This document shows positions 9,598-16,914 of a DNA stretch of 64,000 bases, one piece after another; position 1 is the stretch's first letter; every line of letters begins with the position of its first letter. A program made the position numbers and the translations under genes. Source of the stretch: Heliophilum fasciatum (GTDB taxonomy: Bacteria > Bacillota > Desulfitobacteriia > Heliobacteriales > Heliobacteriaceae); NCBI RefSeq assembly GCF_004341395.1, contig NZ_SLXT01000014.1, positions 1 to 64,000 on the forward strand, written 5' to 3'. A model generated the notes under the pieces. It was not told where the DNA came from and did no database searches. It worked only from the letters and a program-made list of their open reading frames with translations.

Positions 9598-9648
9598 AAA
9601 AAAAGTGCTAACGACTCAGGTCATCCTGAAGGTCGTTAGCACTTTTTT
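9598..9648. terminator. Strong bidirectional intrinsic terminator
   Basis: AAAAAAGTGCTAACGAC is followed 15 bases later by its perfect complement ending in TTTTTT. It can end the leftward DUF951 transcript and any rightward transcript from the small gene. Confidence 0.85.
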
Positions 9649-9669
9649 GTTTCTACCGGCTGCCGTTGT

Positions 9670-9876
9670 CTATTCCGGGCGTTCCACACCCGGCGCCGGC
9701 ACCAGCAACGCCTTGACCGCCTTTTCAAACTTGACTCGCGGCAGCATCACTAAGTGCTGGCAGCGCAAGCAGCGAATGCGAAAGTCCATGCCCACACGCA
9801 ACACTTCCCAATCGGTTGAGCCACAAGGGTGCGTCTTGCGCAGGCGTACCTGATCGCCTACCGCATAAAAAGCCAC
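9670..9876 (-). CDS. DUF951 domain protein
   Basis: A 68-residue protein with the family pattern GDQVRLRKTHPCGSTDWEV followed by RIRCLRCQHLVMLPR. The single CG and CxxC cysteines suggest a small metal-binding or RNA-binding fold, but the function is unknown. It starts with GTG, which shares one base with the TAG stop of the upstream mscS gene, so the two are probably translationally coupled. DUF951 genes near mscS, parB and ychF are common in Clostridia. Confidence 0.9.
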   Translation of the reverse strand: MAFYAVGDQVRLRKTHPCGSTDWEVLRVGMDFRIRCLRCQHLVMLPRVKFEKAVKALLVPAPGVERPE

Positions 9877-10796
9877 TATCGTCCTTCCTCCTTCGCTACG
9901 ACAGCTTCCACAGCCCCTCCTGTATCGCCATAAGGCACCATCACTTGACGGGGATAGGGAACGTTAATGCCGGCACGATCCAAGGCCAGCCGAAAGTGCC
10001 GGAGCATAGCCCGCTCCACTTTCCAGTGTTCCAGCGGCACCGCTTTGGCCGTCACCCGAATGACCATCTCCGTAGCGCCCAAACGAGCGACGCCCAGCAC
10101 ATTCGGCCCTTCGCGAATCACATCTTCCATGGCCAGCGCCAGTTCCTGCGCCGCTTCGGTCATCAACGCAATCACCCGGTCCACATTCTCTTCGTAGGGA
10201 ATGGGCACATCAGCCGTGACCAACATTGTCCCGCGACTTTTGTTGGTCACTTCTTTGACCAAGCCGTTCGGTATGATATGCAGTTCGCCGTTCATATCGC
10301 GGATCTTCGTCACCCGCAGGCCAATGGCTTCCACAATGCCTGTATATTTGCCGAGCGTAACAAAATCACCGACGGCATATTGATCCTCAAAGATGATAAA
10401 AAAGCCGGCAATAATGTCCTTGACCAGGCTTTGCCCGCCCAGACCGACAGCCACGCCAAGCGCCCCGGCACCGGCCAACAGCGCCCCCGTTTGCAGACCG
10501 AAGACGGTATCCAAAATCACAATCCCGGCAAACAAAAAAACCGTATAAAAAAGCACACTTCGTAAGAGTGAATCCAAGGTGGCCGCCCGGCGCTCATCGA
10601 GTAAGCCTTTCCCGCCATATTGTTGAAAAAGTTGCCCGATGGCCATCGTGCCAAAGCGCAGCACCAGCCAGGCCAGCACAACGATGACCAGAACCTGCAC
10701 CGCACCGGCCACCATCGCCGCCGCCAGCCCGGCCATCTCCGGCATACCTGCAGCTACGACCCAACTCCGAACCCACTCGGCTAACCAACCGGTCAT
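9876..10796 (-). CDS. MscS-family mechanosensitive channel
   Basis: A 306-residue small-conductance channel. Several N-terminal membrane helices are followed by the pore-lining, Gly/Ala-rich segment (GALLAGAGALGVAVGLGGQS, about residues 88-107). The beta domain motif FFIIFEDQYAVGDFV and a C-terminal alpha-beta domain follow. It opens under hypo-osmotic stress. It overlaps the DUF951 gene by one base and is 9 bases from the HEAT-repeat gene upstream. Confidence 0.95.
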   Translation of the reverse strand: MTGWLAEWVRSWVVAAGMPEMAGLAAAMVAGAVQVLVIVVLAWLVLRFGTMAIGQLFQQYGGKGLLDERRAATLDSLLRSVLFYTVFLFAGIVILDTVFGLQTGALLAGAGALGVAVGLGGQSLVKDIIAGFFIIFEDQYAVGDFVTLGKYTGIVEAIGLRVTKIRDMNGELHIIPNGLVKEVTNKSRGTMLVTADVPIPYEENVDRVIALMTEAAQELALAMEDVIREGPNVLGVARLGATEMVIRVTAKAVPLEHWKVERAMLRHFRLALDRAGINVPYPRQVMVPYGDTGGAVEAVVAKEEGR

Positions 10797-10805
10797 GACA
10801 ACACC

Positions 10806-11825
10806 CTACCCTTCCACCAAATAAGGCAATACCTGTTGCGCATGGCCCACCACCCGATAATCGTCATCATGCAAACAAGCGGCCACACCGGCATAAGCCA
10901 GTTGCCGATCTTCCGGTGCCAACAAATTGAGCAGGGCCAGGCGGCCCAGGGCGCGCACCGCTTCGACCCGGATCCGACCGTCACCGTTGCTTAATTGAGC
11001 GACGGCCTGCCTGACCAGGGAAGGACGGGCGACGCTCCCCAGCGCTTCCAAGGCCCGGATACGCACCGGCACCGACGGGTCCTGCAACGCTTCCATCAAT
11101 CCGTCATCCACAGCGGCACCGACAGTCGCTTCTTCCGCTTCGGCCAGCGGCCCAAAGGACGTTACGACGGCCCAAGCGCGGGCACGCACATTTTCCCGCT
11201 CGTCACGGGCCAATTGCAAAAGGCCCAGCCAAATATCGATACCTTCCGTCTGCCGCCGCAGCGCCAGCGCCCGTCCCGATCGGTCCAGCCACGGACCCCC
11301 TTCGGCGAGCAGCAATTCCAAGAAAAAGGCCGTCACTTCCGGCCCCGGCCAGCGCGCATAGTCCATGGCCGCCACCAACCCCACCGTCGGCACCCGGTCC
11401 ATGACGGCCGTTCGTAGCAGCGGTGCCACGTCGGGCACAGCCATGAGCCCCCAGACCTCCAGTAACTCTTCCTTCAGCTCCGGATGGGGGCCCTTCAAGA
11501 TCGCTTGCCAGTAGCTCGGCAAAAATAAAATTCGCGCCAGGCGCCAGGCGCTGTCCCCTTGCGCCGCCGTCAGCTTGCCTTCATCGGCGGCCAGCTTACG
11601 CACCGCCGCCAGCCACCAGCGACTTCGGTCGGCCAGCGGCTGGTATAGAATCGCCATCAAGCGTTCACGATCCGGTGCGATGCCCCGCAACAACCCGTTC
11701 AAAAAAGACGCCACCAACGCCGCCGGATCGGCAATGTCGCAGGTGGGCTGCTTTTTTCGCCAGACCCGGTGCCACCAACCTTTGATATCTGCCATCACGG
11801 TTTCCAACCAATCATTGCCCCGCAT
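10806..11825 (-). CDS. HEAT-repeat protein of unknown role
   Basis: A soluble 339-residue alpha-helical protein. The C-terminal third has recognisable HEAT units such as PSVPVRIRALEALGSVARP and DGRIRVEAVRALGRLALL. The N-terminal part begins with a basic amphipathic segment (IKGWWHRVWRKKQP) that could touch the membrane. HEAT solenoids are protein-binding scaffolds, and the partner here is unknown. Adjacency to mscS, with 9 bases between them, suggests co-transcription. Confidence 0.75.
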   Translation of the reverse strand: MRGNDWLETVMADIKGWWHRVWRKKQPTCDIADPAALVASFLNGLLRGIAPDRERLMAILYQPLADRSRWWLAAVRKLAADEGKLTAAQGDSAWRLARILFLPSYWQAILKGPHPELKEELLEVWGLMAVPDVAPLLRTAVMDRVPTVGLVAAMDYARWPGPEVTAFFLELLLAEGGPWLDRSGRALALRRQTEGIDIWLGLLQLARDERENVRARAWAVVTSFGPLAEAEEATVGAAVDDGLMEALQDPSVPVRIRALEALGSVARPSLVRQAVAQLSNGDGRIRVEAVRALGRLALLNLLAPEDRQLAYAGVAACLHDDDYRVVGHAQQVLPYLVEG

Positions 11826-11886
11826 CCGTACTCATTGCAACCTAAATCCTTTCCTTTACAAACCAAACCGATTCTGCCCCGCGTGT

Positions 11887-13413
11887 CTAGGGCAAGCGAG
11901 ACGCCATAAAGGCGCCATAGCCGCGATAGGCCATATACAAATCGGCCTTGTGGGCCAGTTCCCACGGTGCATGCATGCTTAACAAGGGTACGCCGCAGTC
12001 GAGGACCTCCATGCCATAGACGGCCAGAAACTGCGCAATCGTACCGCCGCCGCCTTGATCAACCTTACCCAGTTCCCCGCTTTGCCAGCACACTTTTTCC
12101 CGGTTCAAAATCTGCCGCACTTCGCCGACAAACTCGGCATTGGCATCGGACGTGCCGTACTTGCCCCGGCTGCCCGTATATTTAGCGATGGCCAAGCCAT
12201 AGCCGAGGCGTGCGGCGTTACGCTGATCAAGAACACTTTCAAAATTGGGATCAAGACCGACGGTCACATCGGCCGAAAGCGCCCGCGAACGGGCCAAGCA
12301 GCGGCGCCAGGCTAATTCCGGCGGCAAGGCGCCGCCTTGCTGCAGCCCATAAACCAATTCGGCCAGGGCATGTTCCATAAACCGGGACCGCATGCCTGTA
12401 TTCCCGTCAGAGCCCGTTTCTTCTTTATCGACGAGCAGCACCACCGCCGTCCGATCGACCTGTTCCAGCGCAAACAGCGCTTCCGCCGCCGTATAGCAGC
12501 AACTGCGGTCATCTTGACCGTAGCCCCCGACAAAAGCACGATCAAAACCCACATCGCGGGCCGGACCGGCCGGTACGACCTGCCACTCGGAAGAAAGAAA
12601 ATCTTCTTCCTTCATGCCATAGCGGGCCGCCAACCACTCCAGTACGGCCAGCTTGCAGGCACCGTCGTCACGGGATTTTTTATCGCTGTGCGGTGACGGC
12701 AAGCCGCCGACAAGCACATTTAAGCCCTCGCCCTGCACCGCTTCCGTCAGCTTTTTTTCCATCTGATCCTTGGCTAAGTGCGGCAGCAGATCGGTGATCA
12801 TAAACACCGGGTCTTCCGGAGCCTCGCCAACCACGACGGGGCAGCGAACACCGTCACCGCGCACCGTGACGCCATGCAGCGCCAGTGGCAACGCCAGCCA
12901 CTGGTACTTTTTTATGCCGCCGTAATAATGAGTCTTAAACAACGCCATCTGCTCATCTTGGTAGAGCGGATTGGGTTTGAGATCGATCCGCGGCGCATCG
13001 AGATGGGCTCCGACCAGCAAAATCCCGTCGTCCAAGGGACGCTGACCGATATGGGCCAGCATAACCCCTTTGTCCCGGTTGATCCAAAATACCTTATCAC
13101 CGGGGCGCAAGCTGCCGGCCTGCTCCGGCACAAAGGGTACGTAACCCAGTGAGCGTGCCCGCGTCACCGCCCAGACCACACCTTCTCGCTCGGTTTTGAC
13201 TTCGGTGAGGAACTGCTTATACCCCTCGGCAAAGGCCATGGCCTGCTTTTTTTGATCATCATCGATCTGCTCCCACACATGCTTGGGCTTATAGAGTAAG
13301 GGGGACTCTTCCCGGTCCTCCCGTTGCTGCGCTTTTGCCGGCGACGCCGCGACCGCAACGTCTGTGCGATCATCGCCGCCGGGGTCCTGAGCCATCCATC
13401 CATTTATCACCAT
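11887..13413 (-). CDS. M18-family aminopeptidase
   Basis: A zinc aminopeptidase of about 508 residues related to yeast Ape1/LAP4 and to clostridial aminopeptidase 1. Metal and catalytic motifs include GAHLDAPR, DKEETGSDGNTG and SADVTVGLDPN. The C-terminal histidine region (PLLSMHAPWE) is present. The protein probably forms a dodecameric cytosolic exopeptidase. I chose the ATG at 13413 because AAAGGGG precedes it by 9 bases; the open frame runs 24 codons further upstream. Confidence 0.9.
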   Translation of the reverse strand: MVINGWMAQDPGGDDRTDVAVAASPAKAQQREDREESPLLYKPKHVWEQIDDDQKKQAMAFAEGYKQFLTEVKTEREGVVWAVTRARSLGYVPFVPEQAGSLRPGDKVFWINRDKGVMLAHIGQRPLDDGILLVGAHLDAPRIDLKPNPLYQDEQMALFKTHYYGGIKKYQWLALPLALHGVTVRGDGVRCPVVVGEAPEDPVFMITDLLPHLAKDQMEKKLTEAVQGEGLNVLVGGLPSPHSDKKSRDDGACKLAVLEWLAARYGMKEEDFLSSEWQVVPAGPARDVGFDRAFVGGYGQDDRSCCYTAAEALFALEQVDRTAVVLLVDKEETGSDGNTGMRSRFMEHALAELVYGLQQGGALPPELAWRRCLARSRALSADVTVGLDPNFESVLDQRNAARLGYGLAIAKYTGSRGKYGTSDANAEFVGEVRQILNREKVCWQSGELGKVDQGGGGTIAQFLAVYGMEVLDCGVPLLSMHAPWELAHKADLYMAYRGYGAFMASRLP

Positions 13414-13497
13414 CAGAACTGCCCCTTTCTTACCATACCGCTGCCGGAACCGGCAAACCAAACGTACCTCTTCATTGTAACCCAAACGGCCGGAAGA

Positions 13498-14235
13498 TCA
13501 ACGAAAGGTAAATCCACCGAACCAAGCGACCAGTTCTTGACGCATGTCCATCAGGTACGGGAAAAGCAGTGAGCCAACCCGCAGCGGCTCCGATTCCAAG
13601 CGCAGCGGTGATGTGCCCGGTGACCCGTAAAACCACGTCACCAGCAGCATCAGCGCCACCCCCGCCGACCCGCCGATCAGCAGCGCACCGAGCGTACGAT
13701 CGGCCATGCCCAAAAACCCGTCACCGCGCCAGCGCATCCACAACCGCGCCGCCACTTTGGCTGATAAGGCCACGAAGAGCCAAAGCAACCCAAACACCAA
13801 GACATGCCAAAGCGAATGGGCCACATAATCAGCCACCATCTCCCCCAGGTTGGTCATGGACGCCAGGGCCGCTCCCGTCCATGTCGATAATTGCTTGGCC
13901 ATCTCCTGACGAAAAAAAAGCGGCAGCGCAATCCCTTGCAGCATCCCTTCATGAAAGATGCGCTCCAGATTCAGCCCGGCCACCATCTCCGGTTGCACCT
14001 TCGCCGTGGCCATCGGTAAGGCTAAGCGCTGCACCAAATAACCACGCAGCCACGGCACCGCACCGATCCAACCATCGAGCCCCGCCGCTACGACCTTATA
14101 GAACCCGGTGGCCACAAAAAAACCCAATCCATAGGCTCCGGCACCAATGACCAACGTCAAAAATCCTCGGCGGTACCCATAATAAAAAGCCAAACCCAGG
14201 GCCGCCAAGATTACTCCGTCGAGTGCATTCATCAT
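13498..14235 (-). CDS. CvpA-family membrane protein
   Basis: A 245-residue protein with the CvpA pattern: an N-terminal helix (LDGVILAALGLAFYYGYRRG), a second Gly-rich helix, and two later hydrophobic helices around residues 135-205 ending near LLIGGSAGVALMLLVTW. The family is linked to colicin V production in E. coli and to envelope stress, and its molecular function is unclear. It stands alone between the M18 peptidase and the helicase-loader operon. Confidence 0.8.
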   Translation of the reverse strand: MMNALDGVILAALGLAFYYGYRRGFLTLVIGAGAYGLGFFVATGFYKVVAAGLDGWIGAVPWLRGYLVQRLALPMATAKVQPEMVAGLNLERIFHEGMLQGIALPLFFRQEMAKQLSTWTGAALASMTNLGEMVADYVAHSLWHVLVFGLLWLFVALSAKVAARLWMRWRGDGFLGMADRTLGALLIGGSAGVALMLLVTWFYGSPGTSPLRLESEPLRVGSLLFPYLMDMRQELVAWFGGFTFR

Positions 14236-14329
14236 CCCAACCCCCCAGTTTTTCCCTTTTATTTTACTACCGGTGGGCTGAAATTCAACTATGACTGCAG
14301 CAAAACTTTTGCTTTGTCCGGCGTCCCCA

Positions 14330-14356
14330 TAAAAAAAGCATGCTCCACAGCATGCC
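14330..14356 (-). terminator. Intrinsic terminator of the helicase-loader operon
   Basis: Leftward, GGCATGCTGTGGAGCATGC forms a hairpin followed by TTTTTTT. It sits 10 bases past the stop of the ATPase loader gene. Confidence 0.8.
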
Positions 14357-14366
14357 TACAGCTAAC

Positions 14367-15338
14367 CTAACGACGGGCAAAACGTAACTCCCGAACGCTG
14401 GAGCCTTCAAACTCGACGCAGATCGACTGCGTCAACAGCCGGTCCATCGTGCGCAAACTATAGCGCCCCGGCAGTTGCGGCAACGCCAGATTCGTCGAAA
14501 TCAACAACGGTTTGCCAAAACGCACCCGATCATTGACCAGTTCAAACAGTTCTGTGACGACCGATTCGGTCGTATTTTCCGTGCCCAGATCATCGATGAT
14601 CACCAGATCGGCCTTGCGCAGCGCCGCCAGCACTTCCGGCTGCCGGCCTTTATTTTGAAAATCAAATTTGGCTTCATAAATCGTGCTGATCACTTGCGAA
14701 ATCGTCCCGTAAACGACCGATTTGCGCTCTGCCACCAACACATTGGCAATGGCACTGGACAGATGGGTTTTTCCGGTACCGACGGGGCCGTAAAAAAGCA
14801 AGTTCTTGACGGGGCCACCGTGGACAATATCATGGGCAAACTGCTGGCAAATCGCTCGTACCCGCTCCATTTTTTCGGCCAACCGTACGCCGCCGGGCTG
14901 CATCGTATACCAGTTCAAATCAAAGGACCCAAAGGTCTGCCGGCGCATTTCATCGGTCAAGCCCGATCGAGCAAAGGCCCCATCAATTTCCTCCTGCACC
15001 AAGCAAGCACACTTGACGCCAAAGTCCGTCCAGCCGCGATCCTGGCAGCGCGCACAATCCCAACGCACCGCATAGACCTGCTCATCAATCCCATATTCCC
15101 GGAGCAGCGCCCGTTTTTGCGCAAAAAGGGTGGACCGTTCCTCCGTCAACGCCGCCACCTCATCCGGTGTCAAACGGCGCAATGCACCTTGCACCAACCG
15201 AATCCCGGCTTGCCGGATCGCCCGGTCCAGATCGGCCAGCGCCGGAAAACGCCGATGCAAATCAGCCACACGCCGGTCACGCTCGGCTTGCTTTTGCAGT
15301 CGCTTCGTGTCCCGGTCTGCCATCCCTTCGTCCCCCAT
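14367..15338 (-). CDS. DnaC/DnaI-type helicase loader ATPase
   Basis: A 323-residue AAA+ protein. The N-terminal part has a cysteine cluster (CARCQDRGW and CAC about residues 100-117) typical of DnaI-like zinc-binding loaders. Walker A GPVGTGKTH and Walker B LVIIDDLGTE are followed by sensor-1 ISTNL and an arginine-finger region. It should load DnaB onto origin DNA. It is 2 bases downstream of the DnaD-like gene, which argues for joint function as a loader complex. Confidence 0.9.
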   Translation of the reverse strand: MGDEGMADRDTKRLQKQAERDRRVADLHRRFPALADLDRAIRQAGIRLVQGALRRLTPDEVAALTEERSTLFAQKRALLREYGIDEQVYAVRWDCARCQDRGWTDFGVKCACLVQEEIDGAFARSGLTDEMRRQTFGSFDLNWYTMQPGGVRLAEKMERVRAICQQFAHDIVHGGPVKNLLFYGPVGTGKTHLSSAIANVLVAERKSVVYGTISQVISTIYEAKFDFQNKGRQPEVLAALRKADLVIIDDLGTENTTESVVTELFELVNDRVRFGKPLLISTNLALPQLPGRYSLRTMDRLLTQSICVEFEGSSVRELRFARR

Positions 15339-15340
15339 CC

Positions 15341-16744
15341 TTAAATAAACTTAAAGCGTTCATAGGCCTGCGCTTCATCGTCCGTTTGCGGCACCACATT
15401 CGTACCAGCCAAGGGCCCGTTGGGCGACGGCGTCTTGCCGGCCCCACGGCCACCGCGCGGGCGACTGCGCTGCAGCTTAAAGCGCTCAATCTCGCGTTCG
15501 CCTTCCTCAACAGTCCGTACGCCCGCCGCCTTCCAACGCTGCAAAATCGCATCGGCATAGTTCAAATTGGGGTTGGCCGCTCCCCGGTAGGTCTCCCGGC
15601 AAGCACATAAAATCACATCATGGGCAAACCCCCAGGTCTTGGACCACTTTGTATACATATCCAGGAACACATCATTGATCTTAAAGGAACTGCCCAGGGT
15701 CGCCCAGACTTCGGAAATGCGCTCATCCAGATGGGAACGCTGCTGAAAAAAAGTGCGCACCTGTTCGCGCGTCACCAACCCTCGCTGCGCCACCAGATTG
15801 GCCTGCCGGCGGTATTCGGCTACCGCTTGACAGCCGTGGCCAATCGCTTCTTCTAAAAAAAGCAACACAAAATCGAGGGGCCAGCGATAGGTGGCCTGCA
15901 TCTTTTGAATCTCCCGAATTTCCCCGTCACTGACGGCTTGTCCCCGTAGCTGCTGCAAAAAGGCAGCGATGCGCAGCTTGTCATCATCGCCCGCCGGCGC
16001 CTGGTGCATGGCGGTGGCCGCGTTTCCATCACGATGGCCCGCCGATACTTCCGTCAGCGATGCCCGGATCTTCTCCAACTCCTGGCGAAGGGCCAGCAAA
16101 TTCCGCCGTTCTTCATTCACGGCCTGCTGCTCCGTTTGCAATGCCGCTCGGTCGGCCAGCAAGGCATGGCGCTCAGCCCGCAGTTCATCGTCCAGTAAGG
16201 CCAGGCGCTCCCGCTCTTCCCGCAACACGCGCCGCTCTTCATCGGCCTCCTGCCGTTCCCGCCCGTAGCGCTCCCGTAGCTCCGTCTCTAACGCCGTCAG
16301 TTGGGCCCGTTCTTGGCGCAACAACTTGCGCTCTTCGTCCAGTTCCATTCGTTCCAGCACTTGCGTTTTACGCAGTCCATCCAAGCGCCGCGTTTCCGCC
16401 TGCACCTCTTCATACATCTGCGCCAGTTGCGTTAACGAACAACTTGCCTCCGCCGGCACCAGTTGGGCAAACAAGGGCTCAAAGGTCACCACGATGCGAT
16501 CTTCCCGGTACTGCACTGCCAGTAAATCCATCTTTTGCAGCCGGACAATCGAATCGGCCAGCGCCTGCGGCAACGTTGCCACCGGGATGCCTAACTCGCC
16601 GGCACTGTAGGCCCGTTCCTCAATGATCAACAACTCTTGCACCATGTCCGTACTCAATTGAAGTTGATCGCTGGAATGATAAAGCAAATTATGTAGATGC
16701 AACGCCCTTGTCCGCCATAGCTGCTGCAGCCAGTGAGCCATCAT
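15341..16744 (-). CDS. DnaD-like replication initiation protein with coiled-coil insert
   Basis: About 467 residues. The N-terminal 110 residues resemble a winged-helix domain. Residues about 125-240 are a long heptad-like coiled coil rich in Glu/Arg/Leu (for example LRERYGRERQEADEERRVLR). The C-terminal third has the DnaD/DnaB2 pattern, ending with SKTWGFAHDVILCACRET and NLNYADAILQRWKAAGV, whose YxxxILxxW motif is diagnostic. B. subtilis DnaD is only about 230 residues, so the coiled coil is extra. I chose the ATG at 16744; the frame is open 13 codons further. It forms an operon with the loader ATPase. Confidence 0.85.
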   Translation of the reverse strand: MMAHWLQQLWRTRALHLHNLLYHSSDQLQLSTDMVQELLIIEERAYSAGELGIPVATLPQALADSIVRLQKMDLLAVQYREDRIVVTFEPLFAQLVPAEASCSLTQLAQMYEEVQAETRRLDGLRKTQVLERMELDEERKLLRQERAQLTALETELRERYGRERQEADEERRVLREERERLALLDDELRAERHALLADRAALQTEQQAVNEERRNLLALRQELEKIRASLTEVSAGHRDGNAATAMHQAPAGDDDKLRIAAFLQQLRGQAVSDGEIREIQKMQATYRWPLDFVLLFLEEAIGHGCQAVAEYRRQANLVAQRGLVTREQVRTFFQQRSHLDERISEVWATLGSSFKINDVFLDMYTKWSKTWGFAHDVILCACRETYRGAANPNLNYADAILQRWKAAGVRTVEEGEREIERFKLQRSRPRGGRGAGKTPSPNGPLAGTNVVPQTDDEAQAYERFKFI

Positions 16745-16914
16745 CCTTAACTTCCCCCCTCGGCTGACGCTTACGCCCATCAATCGTACACTCTATTGTA
16801 AGCAATGCTACCGGGAGGAGCAAAGGTTTTTTGGCGACACAAGAAGCGTTCAATTCCTTCACCGTCGCCAAGGCACCCTCCATCGCGACAGGACGGATTT
16901 TTTTCGACAATTTA

